A stretch of DNA of 64,000 bases. Source: Azospirillum sp. TSH58 (GTDB lineage: Bacteria > Pseudomonadota > Alphaproteobacteria > Azospirillales > Azospirillaceae). Shown here piece by piece: positions 1-7,255 of the stretch (position 1 is its first letter; each line of letters begins with the position of its first letter). The stretch spans positions 582,501-646,500 of the forward strand of contig NZ_CP022364.1 of NCBI RefSeq assembly GCF_003119115.1, read 5' to 3'. Under the pieces are notes generated by a model. The model was not told the origin of the DNA, searched no databases, and saw nothing but the letters and a program-made list of their open reading frames with translations. The position numbers and the translations under genes were made by a program.

Positions 1-3
1 CGC

Positions 4-429
4 ATGCCCGAGTTTGCCGCCTATGGCGGGCTGTTCCTGACCGCGTTCCTGGCCGCGACCATCTTCCCGGCCCAATCGGAAATCCTGCTCGTCGGCATGC
101 ACGCCACCGGCAACTACGACCATCTGGCGCTGCTGCTGTTCGCCACGGCGGGCAATGTGCTGGGGTCGGTGGTCAACTGGGCGCTGGGGCGCTACCTGAT
201 GCATTTCCAGGACCGCCGCTGGTTCCCGGTCCCCGCTTCCATGGTCGCGCGGGCCACCCGCTGGTACCAGCGCTTCGGGGTGTGGTCGCTGCTGCTGGCC
301 TGGATGCCCGTCATCGGCGATCCGCTGACGCTGGTGGCCGGCATCCTGCGGGTGGACATCCGGCTGTTCCTGCTTCTGGTCACGGCGGGCAAGGCCGCCC
401 GCTACGCGGTGCTGGTCCTGGCCGTGTGA
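4..429 (+). CDS. yqaA: YqaA-family inner membrane protein (VTT/DedA-like)
   Basis: This 141-residue, almost wholly hydrophobic protein matches the small YqaA branch of the VTT/DedA-like membrane proteins, which are about 142 residues long. The family signs visible are the N-terminal segment with FPAQSE near residue 22, the GNVLGSVVNWALGRY stretch near residues 50-64, and WMPVIGDPLTLVAG near residues 100-113. Four membrane segments are plausible. The ATG lies three bases into the window and gives the full expected length, so the gene is probably complete. Its ribosome binding site is outside the window. The next gene starts 18 bases after its stop and may be co-transcribed. The transported substrate, if any, is not known for this family. 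Confidence 0.85.
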   Translation: MPEFAAYGGLFLTAFLAATIFPAQSEILLVGMHATGNYDHLALLLFATAGNVLGSVVNWALGRYLMHFQDRRWFPVPASMVARATRWYQRFGVWSLLLAWMPVIGDPLTLVAGILRVDIRLFLLLVTAGKAARYAVLVLAV

Positions 430-447
430 GCGTCCTATCTTCACCCT

Positions 448-939
448 ATGGATGACCCGACCGCCCTTCCCGAGGACGCCGCCGTCTGCGCCTCCCCCCT
501 GCGGCGCCGGCTGTGGCTGGCGCTGGGCTACGCCGCGTTCGGGCTGGGCATCGCGGGCACCGTGCTGCCCCTTCTGCCGACCACCCCCTTCCTGCTGCTG
601 GCCGCCGGGGCCTTCGCCAAGAGCAGCCCGGCGCTCCGCGACCGGCTGTACCGCGACCCGCGCTTCGGCCCGCTGCTGCGCGACTGGCAGGCCGAAGGGG
701 CGATCCCCCGCAAGGCCAAGGCGGCGGCGCTGATCGGCATGAGCGTGAGCTGGGTGATCGTGGCGCTGACCGCCAGCCGCCCGCTGGTTCCCGTCCTGGC
801 CGGGACCTGCATGGCGGCGGTGGCCGTCTACATCGTCACGCGCCCCTCCCCGTCCCGGCCGGGGCCGGAGGACGCGGCTTCCGACGGCGCGGCGGCGGTG
901 GAGGACGGAAACGTTTCCGCATTGCGAAACGAAGCTTGA
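448..939 (+). CDS. ybaN: YbaN/DUF454 family membrane protein
   Basis: The protein has 163 residues. Residues about 20-115 carry the DUF454 pattern: a Leu/Gly-rich first helix followed by PLLPTTPFLLLAAGAF, then the amphipathic RDPRFGPLLRDW segment and two more hydrophobic helices. These proteins are small inner-membrane proteins of unknown function. The last 40 residues are a polar, Pro/Ala/Gly/Asp-rich tail that the core family lacks and that looks disordered. No convincing Shine-Dalgarno precedes the ATG. It follows the yqaA-like gene by 18 bases in the same direction, so coupling or a short operon is likely. The family call is firm, the function is open. Confidence 0.85.
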   Translation: MDDPTALPEDAAVCASPLRRRLWLALGYAAFGLGIAGTVLPLLPTTPFLLLAAGAFAKSSPALRDRLYRDPRFGPLLRDWQAEGAIPRKAKAAALIGMSVSWVIVALTASRPLVPVLAGTCMAAVAVYIVTRPSPSRPGPEDAASDGAAAVEDGNVSALRNEA

Positions 940-1043
940 GCCAATCGGCCGATGGACGTATTACAGCCGCTAATCCCGGCCGGTCACCAGCGCCGCTGAA
1001 AAATCCTTATAATCTCTAGGGATTTTTCGAATCCGTTCTCGTC

Positions 1044-1057
1044 TTGATCCCGATCAA
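1044..1057 (+). promoter_or_regulatory. FNR/FixK-type box upstream of ccoG
   Basis: The sequence TTGATCCCGATCAA is a perfect match to the FNR/Anr/FixK consensus TTGAT-N4-ATCAA. It is centred about 73 bases upstream of the ccoG ATG at 1124, a spacing that suits class II activation from a promoter between them. CcoG serves cbb3 oxidase maturation, and fixG/ccoG genes are classically activated by oxygen-responsive CRP/FNR proteins, so site and target agree. Binding itself is inferred. Confidence 0.85.
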
Positions 1058-1123
1058 GAGGCGCTCGGGTCCTGTCCGCTATTGTCCGGTCTTGCGTCCC
1101 TATCCGGAGCCAAGGCAGACGAT

Positions 1124-2587
1124 ATGCCAGACGGAAGCGCTGTCACGCCGGCGAAAATCCAGTTCTTCGAAAGCCAGAAGAAGATCCACCCGAAGGCCGT
1201 CTCCGGACGCTACCGGCGCTGGAAGACCATCCTGACCTGGGTGCTTCTGGCGGTCTTCTTCATCGCCCCGTGGATTCGCTGGGAACGCGGCCCCGACGCG
1301 CCGGCCCAGGCGGTGCTGTTCGACCTGACGACGCCGCGCTTCTTCATCTTCTGGATCGAGATCTGGCCGCAGGAGATCTATTACCTGACCGGCGTGCTGA
1401 TCGTGGCGGCGCTGGGGCTGTTCCTGGCCACGGCGCTGGCCGGGCGCGTCTGGTGCGGCTTCACCTGCCCGCAGACGGTCTGGACCGACCTGTTCGTCTG
1501 GATCGAGCGCGCCTTCGAGGGCGACCGGGCGGAGCGCATCCGCATGGACAAGGCCCCCTGGTCCGCGAGGAAGCTCCTGCGCAAGACCGGGAAGCACGCC
1601 GGCTGGCTGGCCCTGTCCGTCATCACCGGCTTCGGCTTCGTCGCCTTCTTCACCGACGCGCCGCGGCTCGCCGTCGATCTGCTGACCTTCAACGCGACCT
1701 ACGAGGCGGCGGGCTTCTTCGCGCTGTTCGCGGGCATGACCTACGTGATGGCCGGCTGGACGCGCGAGCAGATGTGCTACTACATGTGCCCGTGGCCGCG
1801 CATCCAGACCGCGATGCTGGACGAGCACAGCCTCGTCGTCACCTACGACACGCTGCGCGGCGACACCCGCGGCCCGAAGCGCAAGTCGCAGAGCTGGGAC
1901 GAGCGCCGCTCCAAGGGCTTCGGCGACTGCATCGACTGCGGCCAGTGCGTGCAGGTCTGCCCGGTGGGCGTGGACATCCGCACCGGCGAGCAGGCGGACT
2001 GCATCAATTGCGGCCTGTGCGCCGACGCCTGCGACAGCATCATGGTGTCGCAGGACCTGCCGAAGGGCCTGATCCGCTTCGACAGCCTCGCCGCCCAGGA
2101 CACCCGCGCCCAGGGCAAGCCCTACCAGTGGCGGCTGATCCGCCCGCGCACCATCGTCTACGGCCTGCTGATGCTGGTGATCACCGGCGCCATGGCCTGG
2201 AGCTACGCGCTGCGCCCGCGGCTGGACATCGCCGTGCAGCGCGACCGCGCCCCGCTGTTCGTCACGCTCCAGGACGGCACCATCCGCAACGCATACACCT
2301 TCAAGGTCTCCAACAAGACCCGGCAGGACCGCTCCTACACGCTGGCCGCCGCCGGCATCGCCGGCGCCGAGGTGAAGGTGGTGGGCGAGAGCGACGCGGA
2401 CAGCGGCAGCGCGGTCAGCCACATCTCCGCCTCCCCGGACAGCGTGGCGACCTACCGCGTCTACGTCACGGCGCCGCGCGACTCCGTGCCGGACGCCTCC
2501 ACCCCGGTCACCTTCCAGCTGATCGACACCAACAACGGCGACCGGGACAGCTACAAGAGCGTGTTCCTGGCGCCGGGCAGCAAGTAA
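1124..2587 (+). CDS. ccoG: Cytochrome c oxidase accessory protein CcoG (FixG)
   Basis: CcoG/FixG is a membrane-bound iron-sulfur protein that acts as a cupric reductase supplying copper for assembly of cbb3-type cytochrome oxidase. The 487-residue protein has an N-terminal hydrophobic helix after a basic segment (residues about 30-50), the CGFTCPQTVWTD and YYMCPWPRIQ membrane motifs, a double 4Fe-4S ferredoxin domain (CIDCGQCVQVCPVG near residue 268 and CINCGLCADACD near 292), one further membrane helix, and a C-terminal immunoglobulin-like periplasmic domain. An upstream in-frame TTG exists at 1082, but the ATG at 1124 gives the usual N-terminus and is preferred. A perfect FNR-type box lies upstream, so micro-oxic induction is expected. 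The ccoNOQP and ccoHIS genes are not in this window. Confidence 0.95.
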   Translation: MPDGSAVTPAKIQFFESQKKIHPKAVSGRYRRWKTILTWVLLAVFFIAPWIRWERGPDAPAQAVLFDLTTPRFFIFWIEIWPQEIYYLTGVLIVAALGLFLATALAGRVWCGFTCPQTVWTDLFVWIERAFEGDRAERIRMDKAPWSARKLLRKTGKHAGWLALSVITGFGFVAFFTDAPRLAVDLLTFNATYEAAGFFALFAGMTYVMAGWTREQMCYYMCPWPRIQTAMLDEHSLVVTYDTLRGDTRGPKRKSQSWDERRSKGFGDCIDCGQCVQVCPVGVDIRTGEQADCINCGLCADACDSIMVSQDLPKGLIRFDSLAAQDTRAQGKPYQWRLIRPRTIVYGLLMLVITGAMAWSYALRPRLDIAVQRDRAPLFVTLQDGTIRNAYTFKVSNKTRQDRSYTLAAAGIAGAEVKVVGESDADSGSAVSHISASPDSVATYRVYVTAPRDSVPDASTPVTFQLIDTNNGDRDSYKSVFLAPGSK

Positions 2588-2619
2588 GCCCGCCGGACAT
2601 TCCATAAGGACCGCCGCCC

Positions 2620-3159
2620 ATGACCTCCGCAAAGCCCGCCCGCATCGGCATCGTCACCGTGTCCGACCGGGCCAGCCAGGGCATCTACGAGGACAAGGGC
2701 GGCCCGGCCATCCGGGCGGAGCTGGACCGCTTCGTCGCCTCCCCCTGGGAGCCGGTGGCCCGCGTCATCCCCGACGACCGCGACGGCATCGCCGCCACTC
2801 TGATCGAGCTGGCCGACCGCGAGCGGTGCGACCTGATCGTCACCACCGGCGGCACCGGCCCCGCCCCGCGCGACGTGACGCCGGAGGCGACGGAGCAGGT
2901 CTGCGAAAAGATGATGCCCGGTTTCGGCGAGCTGATGCGGTCGGTCAGCCTGACCGTGGTGCCGACCGCCATCCTGTCGCGCCAGACCGCGGGAATCCGC
3001 GGCGCCAGCCTGATCGTGAATCTTCCGGGCAAGCCTTCGGCCATTCACGACTGCCTGATGGCGGTCTTCCCGGCAATTCCGTACTGCCTCGATCTGATCG
3101 GCGCGGCGCGCATCGACACTGACCCATTGGTCTGCAAGGCGTTCCGCCCGAAGTCCTGA
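2620..3159 (+). CDS. mogA: Molybdopterin adenylyltransferase MogA
   Basis: MogA adenylylates molybdopterin with ATP before molybdenum insertion in molybdenum cofactor synthesis. The 179-residue protein shows the MoaB/MogA fold markers: IGIVTVSDRASQG at the start, ERCDLIVTTGGTGPAPRDVTPEA near residues 68-90, and LIVNLPGKPSAI near residues 130-141. Residues Asp and the TTGGTG loop are those expected for cofactor binding. The length suits MogA better than the slightly shorter MoaB. It starts 32 bases after ccoG in the same direction and could share its transcript. Other molybdoenzyme genes in the window include a lone molybdenum hydroxylase subunit at 17905-20223, but the two are not linked. Confidence 0.92.
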   Translation: MTSAKPARIGIVTVSDRASQGIYEDKGGPAIRAELDRFVASPWEPVARVIPDDRDGIAATLIELADRERCDLIVTTGGTGPAPRDVTPEATEQVCEKMMPGFGELMRSVSLTVVPTAILSRQTAGIRGASLIVNLPGKPSAIHDCLMAVFPAIPYCLDLIGAARIDTDPLVCKAFRPKS

Positions 3160-3288
3160 GCTTTTGCCTATACCCTTTTTGCGCGTGCGGAGAGGAATAC
3201 CATACGCATGGCCATGTTGCCTTGCGGGAACCCGTGCTCACCTTTTTCGTTCGAGGGGAGCGGGGTCCCCGATCAAGGTGAGCCAGCC

Positions 3289-3855
3289 ATGCTGTTCGAT
3301 TTCGAGCCTTCGGGCATCAACGACACCTATCTGCGCCTGACCCGGCGCGGTGTTTCCTGCATCGTCGCTCCGGCCGGGGCGTGGAACGGGTTGCTTCGGG
3401 TCAACTACATCGTCGCCGGGTCGCCCGGCGGCGCCGATCCGCACATGATCTACCGATGCCTGGACATCGGGTGGGACGACGGGCGCTTCTGCTGGAAGGG
3501 CCGCGCCGCGCCGGTGATGACCACCTCGGCCATGGTCGACATCCTGCTGGAACGCGGGCTCGTCACCAACGGCGAGGCCGAGCGGCTGCTGTTCGGCATC
3601 AACAGCCCGGCGTCGGGCGGCTCGTCGGACGAGACGCTGATCGCCCGCGCCATGCTTCTGGGCTGCACCTTCTCGCCGATCTACGAGGACGTCCCGCTGA
3701 GCAGCGGCCCGCCGCGCGTGGCCGGTTTCGCCCTGCGCACCCTGGCCGATCCCGGCGCCTTCGTTCTGACCGCCCGCGACGGGCTTCCGGTGCTGGACGC
3801 GCCCGCCCGCGACGCTCTGAAACGCCTGATGGCCGAAAACGGCATCACGCTCTGA
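3289..3855 (+). CDS. Hypothetical protein
   Basis: I do not recognise this 188-residue protein. It is soluble in character, with no signal peptide or membrane helix, and has a normal mix of hydrophobic and polar residues and the strong third-position GC of its neighbours, so it is very likely a real gene. Visible features include a run NYIVAGSPGGADPHMIYRCLDIGWDDGRFCW near residues 38-68 and a GINSPASGGSSDE loop near residue 104. The ATG at 3289 follows an AAGGTGA ribosome binding site about six bases upstream. An earlier in-frame ATG at 3208 would add 27 residues but has weaker support. It stands alone between mogA and nnrS. Confidence 0.75.
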   Translation: MLFDFEPSGINDTYLRLTRRGVSCIVAPAGAWNGLLRVNYIVAGSPGGADPHMIYRCLDIGWDDGRFCWKGRAAPVMTTSAMVDILLERGLVTNGEAERLLFGINSPASGGSSDETLIARAMLLGCTFSPIYEDVPLSSGPPRVAGFALRTLADPGAFVLTARDGLPVLDAPARDALKRLMAENGITL

Positions 3856-3886
3856 CGGCGGATTTTCTCCAACCGGACCGATTCTG

Positions 3887-3902
3887 TTTGACCGCGGTCA
3901 AA
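3887..3902 (+). promoter_or_regulatory. CRP/FNR-superfamily palindrome upstream of nnrS
   Basis: TTTGACCGCGGTCAAA is a perfect 16-bp palindrome lying about 65 bases upstream of the nnrS ATG at 3968. It has the TTGAC-N4-GTCAA shape of CRP/FNR-superfamily sites, differing from the ccoG box at the fifth position of each half site. This is what one would expect for a nitric-oxide- or nitrogen-oxide-responsive paralogue (NnrR, Dnr or HcpR type). The regulator identity is inference. Confidence 0.75.
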
Positions 3903-3967
3903 GAAGGGTGACCGCCCCCGGCGCAGTGTGACGGCATGACCGATGCCTCCAACGCGCGGGGAACGCC

Positions 3968-5176
3968 ATGACCAGTTCCGTTGCCGACCAGCCGGACCGC
4001 CCTCCGGTCCCCCTGATCTTCGCCTATGGGTTCCGGCCCTTCTTCCTGCTGTCCGGTCTCGCCGCCCCCGTGCTGCTGGCCGCCTGGATCGCCGTTCTGG
4101 CGACCGGGTCCTGGCCGGACGGCGCCGTCCCGGCGGCCTCCTGGCACGCGCACGAGATGCTGTTCGCCTTCGTGGTCGCCGCCGTGGCCGGCTTCCTGCT
4201 GACCGCGGTGCCGAGCTGGACGGGCACCAGGGCGCTGTCCGGCCTGCCGCTCGCCGGTTTGACCGGGCTGTGGCTGGCCGGGCGGGTGGCGCTGCTGCCG
4301 TTCGTGGGCGTGCCGCTGCCGGTCGCGGCCATCCTCGACCTCGCCTTCCTGCCGGCGCTCGGCGTCGCGCTGGCCGGGCCGCTGGTCGCGGCGGGCAAGA
4401 TCCGCAACACCGCCTTCCTCGTACTGCTGGGCCTGCTGACCGCCGCCAACCTGCTGTTCCACCTGGACTGGCTGGGCGTGCTGGCGGGCGGCACGGCGCT
4501 GGGCGAGACGCTGGCCATCGGCGTGGTGCTGATGATGGTGGCGGTGATCGGCGGGCGCATCGTCCCGGCCTTCACCCGCAACGCCCTGCGGCTGCGCGGG
4601 CTGGACGGCACCGTCGTCTCCCGTCCCTGGGTGGAGAAGGCGACGCTCGTCTCGACCCTGCTGATGATCCCCGCCGACCTCGCTCTGCCCGGCACCGCCG
4701 TCGCCGGCCTGCTGGCGCTCGTCGCGGCGGTCGCCCACGCCCTGCGGCTGGCGGGCTGGCAGCCGGCCAGGACGCTGGACCAGCCGATCCTGTGGGTGCT
4801 GCATCTCGGCTACGCCTGGGTGCCGGCGGCGCTGGCGCTGAAGGCCGCGCATCTGCTGGGGGCGGGCGTGGACAGCTCCGCCTGGGTCCATGCCCTGACG
4901 GCGGGAGCCTTCGCCACGATGATCGTGGCGGTGATGACGCGGGCCTCGCTCGGCCACACCGGGCGGATGCTGGTGGTGACCCGCCCGACGGTGGCCGCCT
5001 ACATCCTGCTGACCGCCGCAGCACTGCTGCGGGTGCTGGCGCCCGAGCTGCCGGGCGGCCTCTACTGGACCGCCCTGGAGGGCGCCGGTGCTGCCTGGAT
5101 CGCGGCCTTCGCCTGCTACCTGTACGTCTACGCGCCCATCCTGCTCGCCCCGCGGGCCGACGGCCGCCCGGGCTGA
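3968..5176 (+). CDS. nnrS: NnrS family haem-copper membrane protein (copy 1)
   Basis: NnrS proteins are polytopic haem- and copper-containing membrane proteins induced with denitrification genes and implicated in resistance to nitric oxide stress. The 402-residue protein has about 12 predicted membrane segments. Family signs are the N-terminal FAYGFRPFFLLSG (residues about 18-30), the WHAHEMLFAF histidine motif (near residue 60) followed by GFLLTAVPSWTG, and GGRIVPAFTRNALR (near residue 196). The palindrome 65 bases upstream is a plausible nitrogen-oxide control site. The last 49 bases overlap the 3' end of the convergent HAD phosphatase gene. A second, more divergent NnrS is encoded at 11020-12138. 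Confidence 0.93.
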   Translation: MTSSVADQPDRPPVPLIFAYGFRPFFLLSGLAAPVLLAAWIAVLATGSWPDGAVPAASWHAHEMLFAFVVAAVAGFLLTAVPSWTGTRALSGLPLAGLTGLWLAGRVALLPFVGVPLPVAAILDLAFLPALGVALAGPLVAAGKIRNTAFLVLLGLLTAANLLFHLDWLGVLAGGTALGETLAIGVVLMMVAVIGGRIVPAFTRNALRLRGLDGTVVSRPWVEKATLVSTLLMIPADLALPGTAVAGLLALVAAVAHALRLAGWQPARTLDQPILWVLHLGYAWVPAALALKAAHLLGAGVDSSAWVHALTAGAFATMIVAVMTRASLGHTGRMLVVTRPTVAAYILLTAAALLRVLAPELPGGLYWTALEGAGAAWIAAFACYLYVYAPILLAPRADGRPG

Positions 5177-5886
5177 GGTCCACCGGGCTGAAGAAGGCCC
5201 ATCGCGCGTGGGCTGCGTTTCCCGATGAGGCTGGTGGCGAAGCGGCGCTGGAGGTCTTCCGGATCACGGAAGATCTCCGCGCAGCCGGCCTTGCGCAGAT
5301 CCTGCTCGGCGAAGCCGCCGCACAGAACCCCCACCACGGTCAGCCCGGCCCGCCCCGCGGCCTTGGCATCCCAGGGGCTGTCACCGACCACCACCGCCTC
5401 CTCCGCCGGCAGGCCCAGCCTCTTCAGCGCCGCCTCGAAGATGTCCGGATGCGGCTTCGACCGCTCGGCGTCGTCGGACGAGGTCTCCACGTCCACCAGA
5501 TCGCCGATCTCCGCCGCGCGCTTGTAACGCTCCAGCTCGTCCCCCTTGGCGGAGGAGGCGAGCGCGATGCGCAGTCCCTCGGCGTGGAGATGCTGGAACA
5601 GGCCGCGCACCCGGCGGAAGCCGCGGACCTTCGGCATGTATTTGCGGGCGAACAGCTCGTGCCGGAAATGGTCCAGCTCGTCCCCGATGCGGGCCAGATC
5701 CTTCTCCGGCACGAAGACCGGCATCAGCTGGTCGCCGCCCTTGCCGATCTGGGAGCGCACCGCGTCGAACTCCGCGTGGTAGCCGAAATGCCGGATCGCC
5801 TCCACCCAGGCGTGGGCGTGCAGATCCACCGAGTCGACCAACGTGCCGTCCACGTCGAAAATGACGGCCTTCAGAACGCCGCTCAT
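5128..5886 (-). CDS. HAD-superfamily phosphatase (phosphoglycolate phosphatase-like)
   Basis: This 252-residue haloacid dehalogenase-type hydrolase has motif I VIFDVDGTLVDS at residues 8-19, motif II as LASSAKG near residue 107, the KPHPDIF lysine motif near residue 145 and motif IV VVVGDSPWDAKAAG near residue 167. The helical cap is of the type found in beta-phosphoglucomutase and phosphoglycolate phosphatase relatives, and the substrate cannot be read from sequence. The ATG at 5886 is preceded by GAGGAGG, so the longer upstream reading is rejected. The C-terminal 30 residues beyond the normal fold are Pro/Gly/Arg-rich and their coding DNA overlaps the convergent nnrS gene by 49 bases, so the tail looks acquired by stop-codon loss. 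Confidence 0.88.
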   Translation of the reverse strand: MSGVLKAVIFDVDGTLVDSVDLHAHAWVEAIRHFGYHAEFDAVRSQIGKGGDQLMPVFVPEKDLARIGDELDHFRHELFARKYMPKVRGFRRVRGLFQHLHAEGLRIALASSAKGDELERYKRAAEIGDLVDVETSSDDAERSKPHPDIFEAALKRLGLPAEEAVVVGDSPWDAKAAGRAGLTVVGVLCGGFAEQDLRKAGCAEIFRDPEDLQRRFATSLIGKRSPRAMGLLQPGGPQPGRPSARGASRMGA

Positions 5887-6068
5887 CGCCGCCTCCTCAC
5901 CAAGGTTTGCCCGTGTCTTTGGGGGTATTCCCTCTCGAACAGGCGCCGCGGCGCGGCGTTCCTCGGCGTGGTGTGCGGTGCGATAGAAATTGTCACATGG
6001 ACCCGTCATAGCTGTGATCCGTTCACTCCTCACACAGGTTGGCCTCACACAGTTTGGGAAGAACGGAC

Positions 6069-6209
6069 ATGCCCAAGACGTTGAAGAGCTATGCCGCCCT
6101 CATCGGTCGCGCCCGCCACGCCGTGCAACGCCTCAGCCGCCGCCGCGCACGCCGCGTGCCGATGGAGCATCTCGACCTCGGCCTGTTCCAGAGCGACATC
6201 CGGCTGTGA
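6069..6209 (+). CDS. DUF1127-like small arginine-rich protein
   Basis: This 46-residue reading frame encodes a basic protein with a central RLSRRRARRV run and a C-terminal HLDLGLFQSDIRL. That end resembles the DIGLSRSDI signature of DUF1127 proteins, which in Alphaproteobacteria are typically under 80 residues, arginine-rich and involved in RNA turnover or in phosphate and carbon responses. The ATG is preceded at about ten bases by GGGAAGAACGG. Hairpins at 6213-6226 and 6274-6305 follow the stop. The resemblance is short, so the family call is moderate. The frame lies between the divergent HAD gene and the methyltransferase gene. Confidence 0.55.
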   Translation: MPKTLKSYAALIGRARHAVQRLSRRRARRVPMEHLDLGLFQSDIRL

Positions 6210-6273
6210 CTCCCACTTAAGGGTGGGGGCCTCATCAACCGGTGACGCTCCCTTCACGCCCGGCGACCCCACT

Positions 6274-6305
6274 CCGCCATAGGACTCCCCCTCCGTCCTA
6301 GGCGG
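6274..6305 (+). terminator. Strong hairpin between the DUF1127-like and methyltransferase genes
   Basis: CCGCC-A-TAGGAC (6274-6285) pairs with GTCCTAGGCGG (6295-6305) around a nine-base loop, giving an 11-bp stem with one bulged A. No U-run follows, so it may be a factor-dependent terminator, an mRNA 3' stabiliser or part of a small RNA. A smaller CCCAC/GTGGG hairpin sits just upstream near 6213-6226. The rest of 6210-6376 shows no gene. Confidence 0.5.
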
Positions 6306-6376
6306 GCAAGCTGAATGTTTCCGCCGGAAGCGGCGCGGTATCGTCGCGCGGTTCATCCAGCGGAGCGCCAGCCCCC

Positions 6377-7255
6377 ATGACCGCCAGTTTCGAATCCGCC
6401 AGCTTCGAGTCCGCCAGTTTCGAAGACCAGTATTTCTCCGGCGCCGCCCTTTACGGCGACGACTTCGACACGGCCAGGATCGCCCGTTGGTACGGCGTCG
6501 AGGCGCGGGACGCGGCGGAGGAGTTCGCGCGCACGGCGCCCGTCCGGCCCGGCTACCGCTACGAATACCATGCGCTGAACCACCGCCACGCCTTCCGCTT
6601 CCTGGCCGGACGGCGCTTCCGGCAGGCGCTGGCCTTCGGCTGCGCCGCGGGGGACGACGTGGCGCCGATCGCCGGACAGGTGGACCGCTTCCTGGCCGTG
6701 GAACCCATCGAGGCCTTCTGGAAATCCGACATCGCCGGCACGCCCGCCGAGTATCGCCGGCCCACGCTGGGCGGGCGGATCGACTGCGCGGACGGGGCGA
6801 ACGACCTGACCGTCTGCCTTCACACGCTGCACCACATCCCGAACGCCGGCGCGCTGCTGGCGGAGTTCGCCCGCGTCACCGCTCCCGGCGGGCTGTTCAT
6901 CCTGCGCGAGCCGATCAGCACCATGGGCGACTGGCGCCAGCCCCGCCGCGGCCTGACCGCCAACGAGCGCGGATTCCCGGTGGAGTGGCTGGAAGAGCGC
7001 TTCGCCCGGCTGGGCTTCACGGTGCGGCAGCGCCGCTTCTGCTCCTTCCCGCTGACCGAGCGGCTGGGGCCGCTGCTGGGCGTTCCCCTGCCCTACGGCA
7101 ACCCGCTGCTGGTGCGGCTGGACGAGGCGGCCTGCGCGCTGACGCGGTGGAACATCGCCTACCACCGCGACTCGCTCCGCAAGAAGTTCGCCCCCGGCGC
7201 CGTCTATTACGTGCTGGAGCGCAACGCCACTACGACGACGCCAGCGCGTCCGTGA
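6377..7255 (+). CDS. Class I SAM-dependent methyltransferase-like protein
   Basis: The 292-residue protein has a Rossmann methyltransferase layout. ALAFGCAAGDDV near residues 85-96 is a variant of glycine motif I, FLAVEPIE near residue 106 provides the acidic residue after strand 2, LTVCLHTLHHIPNAG near residues 145-159 is the motif IV region, and FARVTAPGGLFILREP near residues 165-180 is the post-IV motif. The substrate is unknown. The first 18 residues are an odd tandem repeat, ASFES three times, encoded by 15-bp units. The last 26 bases overlap the convergent dehydratase gene at 7230. Motif I lacks the usual third glycine, so activity should not be assumed. Confidence 0.75.
   Translation: MTASFESASFESASFEDQYFSGAALYGDDFDTARIARWYGVEARDAAEEFARTAPVRPGYRYEYHALNHRHAFRFLAGRRFRQALAFGCAAGDDVAPIAGQVDRFLAVEPIEAFWKSDIAGTPAEYRRPTLGGRIDCADGANDLTVCLHTLHHIPNAGALLAEFARVTAPGGLFILREPISTMGDWRQPRRGLTANERGFPVEWLEERFARLGFTVRQRRFCSFPLTERLGPLLGVPLPYGNPLLVRLDEAACALTRWNIAYHRDSLRKKFAPGAVYYVLERNATTTTPARP

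Noticed and set aside
907-930. GGAAACGTTTCC palindrome and overlapping TTTCCGCATTGCGAAA near the ybaN 3' end
   Set aside because: It lies inside coding DNA. Its likeness to the 56312-56329 palindrome is partial and may be chance.
1082-1123. TTG start adding 14 residues to CcoG
   Set aside because: The ATG at 1124 gives the family N-terminus and TTG has no ribosome binding site.
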